This document shows, in pieces, positions 61,080 to 64,000 of a DNA stretch of 64,000 nucleotides. The notes under the pieces were generated by a model that made no database searches, was not told where the DNA came from, and saw nothing but the letters and a program-made list of their open reading frames with translations. Location of the stretch: the NCBI GenBank assembly GCA_011009095.1, contig VTPC01000808.1, positions 217,719 through 281,718 on the forward strand. The letters run 5' to 3'. Source of the DNA: Ignelater luminosus. Lineage: Eukaryota; Arthropoda; Insecta; Coleoptera; Elateridae. The translations under genes and the position numbers were made by a program. Numbering within the stretch: the first letter of the stretch is position 1; each line of letters begins with the position of its first letter.

Positions 61080-62924
61080 CAACGTTCTTCTGTCTTTTCT
61101 ACTTAAAATGTCGTAAGGTGGGCAATTCGTGCATTTAGCTTCAAAGATTCCTTCTGTCCCAATCAATCCATCTGGAGATGCTCCTAATCCACCCTGTTTT
61201 TTGTAGGCTCAAGGTCAGGGACACAAAATTGTCTTCAAGATGGACGTATTCGCCCTCTAGTCAGCAAATGTCCACACCCGACCAGCGATGCTAGCGGTCA
61301 ATCGATTGCTTGTTGTTGTTCTGCTTTCCATAAGCTACATCTGAATTGATGAACCGTGTCTCTTTCCAGTTTTGATCTGCCATCATGGTAAATTGTTAGT
61401 CTTTTCACTAAAGGAGGTACTTACTGTTTAACTCCCTTGTCCGACAACATTTCTTGATCAGCCATTGGGCGGTAGTCATTTTCACATTTTATTATTTTGA
61501 CTTCTTGGCATCTTGTTTTATATTTTTATCTTTAGTACTTTGTGTTTTCGTTCGTTTCGTACATGTCTGTGCCGATCTCAAAATGGTAGAATGTTCAGAT
61601 CTTGGATTGGGAGGATATACAGAAGGCAACCAGAAGAAACCAGAATTGTACGTCATTGCCTCCGACAGCATTGGATGCTTGTAGCTTCCTCGACTGGAAT
61701 AGTTCACACGCCTTCCTCCAATCATCTTGCACATGATAGACATAAAATTTTCAGCCAAGTTCGTTGTTATATTTAGAAGAAGCCTCTGAGCTCTGTTTAC
61801 AATTCGACTGAACGCCAAAACGATTTCGCGTCCTATAATTTTTAGAAATGTCTCCTATGTACCCTCGGTTGAACCCCCATGTGTCGACAAAAATAAATTT
61901 TGCATTCTACATGATGACCAAGTACACGAGTTGAAATATTGATGAGGTCTCAAACAAAGTGACAGCAGAACTGGAACTTTCTTCGTCGCGGCTGTGGCTA
62001 TTATTGTATATAATTGCTGATCAGACGTCTTTTCCAAACCTATGAAAAAGGCAACATGATATGAAATCAGGAATAATTGAAATTTAGTTGTACCTTGAAA
62101 TGTTGGAAGAAATAATATCTCTGTCCTTCTTGTCAAATGCAGTATTAACAATCAAAAGGCACAATTTTGAGTTGAGTCCTTTTACACAATGATTTACGCA
62201 ATCGATTTTCTCAACTGGAGTTATGCCAGTTATTGTTCTTGAATTCGTGCAAAAACTTCGTTTGAATCCTGCAACTAGAATGTCTGATTCTATTGCTTGA
62301 GATGTCCCTTCCCAATTTCGATAACAATTACGATCTGAATGTTTGGAACAAGTTCTCGTTGCGTGGTTTACATAGAGAGTTTTCTTTGTTCTTGTCTCAA
62401 TTATCACTGCACTGCTGGAATTAGCATTATAAGAGTGACCACAATGGATATTCTCCGTTCCCCACCTGCTTGAATTGTCCGTTCTTTGTTTCTTCACCAT
62501 TCCGTTTCATCTTGTCTTTACTGACACTTCTAAGCTTTTTTGCGACTTCTTCTGACTTTTCATGGATGTGGTTGGAAATCACAGGTATTTCCAGAGCATT
62601 TATGATTGTCTTTGCAGCTCGGAGTCCAGCCATTCCATCAAAGATAGAGAATTGATGAGATTCTTTACGGTCCTTTCGCAACTTGAGCTTTTTTTGAGAT
62701 GATGAGCACTGCAACTATGTTTTTAGTCCCAATGGCGATAATTTCAACATCCGCTGTTTGGCAAGATTTGTTATGTTTCATCATCGAATCAATCATTACT
62801 TGAAGAGCAAACGTGGACATAATGATTTTTTGTGCAGGTTTTGAAGTAGTTGAAGTTTCATCCTTGCTGCTCTCGCCCTTGATGTCATTTTCTTAGTTCT
62901 TCTCCACCTTTTTTTGTCACCCAT
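61080..62924 (-). pseudogene. Mutator-like transposase domain plus YqaJ exonuclease relic
   Basis: A single minus-strand relic gene. A Lys/Arg-rich start lies at 62922-62924 (MGDKKRWRRTKK). After stops and frame changes come GMAGLRAAKTIINALEIP (about 62590-62640), an AVIIETRTKKTLYVN-like block with NCYRNWEGTSQAIESDILVA and EKIDCVNHCVKGLNSKLCLL (62150-62420), then AQRLLLNITTNLAENFMSIM and KMIGGRRVNYSSRGSYKH (61640-61800). This order matches the insect proteins annotated with a Mutator-like transposase domain (PF20700 type). Downstream in the same orientation, 61080-61205 reads LGASPDGLIGTEGIFEAKC, the Asp and Glu-x-Lys core of the YqaJ/PDDEXK nuclease fold that follows the transposase domain in intact copies. 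At least five frame breaks; not functional. Confidence 0.65.
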
Positions 62925-63480
62925 TTTGGACAGAATTGTAATATTCATTCAGCGAATAGAAAGAAATTGTAATGTTAATGCGCATCAAACAATGATAAGT
63001 GACTGAGTGGTGTAGACATGTTTTGCTTGGGTATGTCGCTATCGCTAATAGTACAGTAAAATTAGCCCCCAAGCCAGCAAACCAAAACAAAAAGGTTTGT
63101 CTGTTCTAAATTGTTTATTACCCTTTGCTATAAATGTGGTAAAAAGTCTTCGCAGTTAGAGCGTCGGGTTTGGGCAAGGGGTCCGAAAATTGGGTTTTCT
63201 CAGGTTTTTGCAAATATCTCGGAAACTATTCAATTTACAGCTTTTTTTTGCTACACTCAATAGTTTTTTCCACTGTGGTTCCTGTAGTATAGTGACCACT
63301 CCCACTAACCCCAACTGCCCTCTTTTGTGCATCGATAGCTTCCGTACCGCTTTAAGTATCAGCACCCGAATGGTGTCATTGGGCCTCTCGAAAGTTCTTA
63401 CATGAGGTATAAATATCTTTTGAGGTAGTCTGACTTTCTTCCACAAAGCTATTGGTTTTTGAAACCAAAACACCCAATAG
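62925..63480. other. Non-coding between two relics
   Basis: A 105-codon minus-strand frame (63156-63473) has no recognised motif; it could be the degraded 3' part of the relic at the right edge. Confidence 0.35.
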
Positions 63481-63489
63481 TTTAGGAGA

Positions 63490-63973
63490 TATAGAGGAAT
63501 AAAATTTATTCTTCCGTCGCGGACTGTAGAAAGTTGTCACTTGAACTCTCCTTGCATCGGTTGATTTGAAACAGTCGTTAAGTACATCTGGTGACGTAGA
63601 ACATCCAAGTTTAGCGTTTTTTTTTGGATCCGTATATAGACAGGAAAAAAACCGCTGCCAGCTTCAGCAATATCGTCTGCCTGTGCATTGGGATTGTTGG
63701 AAATTAGTAATTCTTTTTAGTTCTCCATCATCTTGAACTCTTTTAAATGAGGCTGATTTCCTTTTCCTATACATTTAGGACACAGAATTGCAGCCTGCAA
63801 AGGCAAACAGCTTTCATGTTCCTTATTTCATTCTGCATTGCCTGAATATTGTGAGTTTTATTTGATTGGCTGCTTTTGCCAGGCACAATCATCTTCAAGT
63901 TGCAGTTGGGGGAAGCAAGAGTAATTAACATGACCAATAGGTCAGTGTCATCACCTGCTACTTTCACCTCCAA
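63490..63973 (-). pseudogene. Relic of a repeated invertebrate protein with a DDTDLLV motif (N-terminal part off the right edge)
   Basis: The minus-strand frame at 63767-63973 reads VKVAGDDTDLLVMLITLA followed by CNLKMIVPGK. This fits a multicopy, transposon-associated invertebrate family that has an x-x-D-T-D-L-L-V-L-L strand and a Pro-Gly-x turn, usually followed by an HAxTGCDTTSA block, which is not preserved here. Weak traces continue to about 63490 (ADDIAEAGSGFFPVY). The motif resembles a PIN/FEN-like nuclease strand with paired Asp residues, but function is not established. The gene begins beyond position 64000. Confidence 0.35.
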
Positions 63974-64000
63974 TCATTTTTGAGCTTCTGTGATTGCTGT

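Noticed and set aside
61492..61776. Plus-strand frames at 61454-61776
   Set aside because: They are antisense to the better-supported NLAENFMSIM transposase block.
1..64000. CRISPR arrays, bacterial operons, tRNA genes
   Set aside because: No regularly spaced repeats and no bacterial gene organisation; I saw no convincing tRNA cloverleaf, although I could not run a covariance search.

Overview
The window is AT-rich eukaryotic DNA, most likely from an insect. It has spliceosomal GT/AG introns, no long uninterrupted gene, a short interstitial run of the insect telomere motif (CCTAA)n near 56.7 kb, and a set of transposon families typical of arthropods (Harbinger, mariner, hAT-like, Mutator/YqaJ, several LINE clades). 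I cannot fix the order from sequence alone. Most open reading frames in the window are short chance frames or shadows of decayed transposon genes.

Only two gene models look alive. One is a complete two-exon gene at 21.19-22.21 kb for a Myb/SANT-like (zeste/MSANTD3/NAIF1-type) DNA-binding protein with a C-terminal coiled coil. The other is a first coding exon at 34.02-34.13 kb that starts MGCNTSKE, a dual-acylation type N-terminus resembling GAP-43/Igloo-like proteins. Its later exons were not found, so much of the right half may be its intron. Weaker exon-like pieces are a Cys-rich terminal exon at 0.10-0.23 kb (minus), an unrecognised ORF at 28.56-28.76 kb (minus) and an exon-like ORF with an NC-type motif at 34.93-35.17 kb (plus).

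Layout. 0-7.6 kb is non-coding, with interleaved inverted repeats (4.39-4.71 kb) and a 500-bp MITE (4.95-5.45 kb). 7.68-10.47 kb is a nearly full-length Harbinger element with TIRs, a broken Myb-like accessory gene (plus) and a broken transposase (minus). 10.79-11.81 kb is a long foldback MITE carrying a nested insertion. 12.9-13.57 kb is a degenerate minisatellite. 15.59-15.63 kb is a 5S rRNA-derived fragment. 16.3-18.28 kb is a long-TIR element enclosing a decayed gene of an uncharacterised metazoan multicopy protein family, the best candidate here for a poorly described mobile element. 21.2-22.2 kb is the Myb/SANT gene. 22.2-33.9 kb is mostly non-coding, with a CpG-rich promoter-like patch, degenerate coding-like repeats (26.8-27.2 kb) and LINE reverse-transcriptase scraps (32.0-32.7 kb). 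34 kb holds the acylated-protein exon. 35-43.5 kb is featureless. 43.5-46.75 kb is a composite of two LINEs, a truncated MITE and a hAT-like MITE. 48.3 kb has an R1-type LINE scrap. 52.7-53.5 kb has a mariner relic and a small MITE. 57.3-58.5 kb has local duplications. 60.6-62.9 kb holds a RING-like fragment and a Mutator-like transposase plus YqaJ-exonuclease relic, and the right edge cuts into another repeated protein family.

How the pieces relate: the Harbinger element shows the usual transposase plus Myb-like partner arrangement, and the intact zeste/NAIF1-type gene 11 kb away belongs to the same broad class of DNA-binding proteins, so a transposon origin or domestication is worth testing. 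Family assignments rest on remembered motifs, not on searches.
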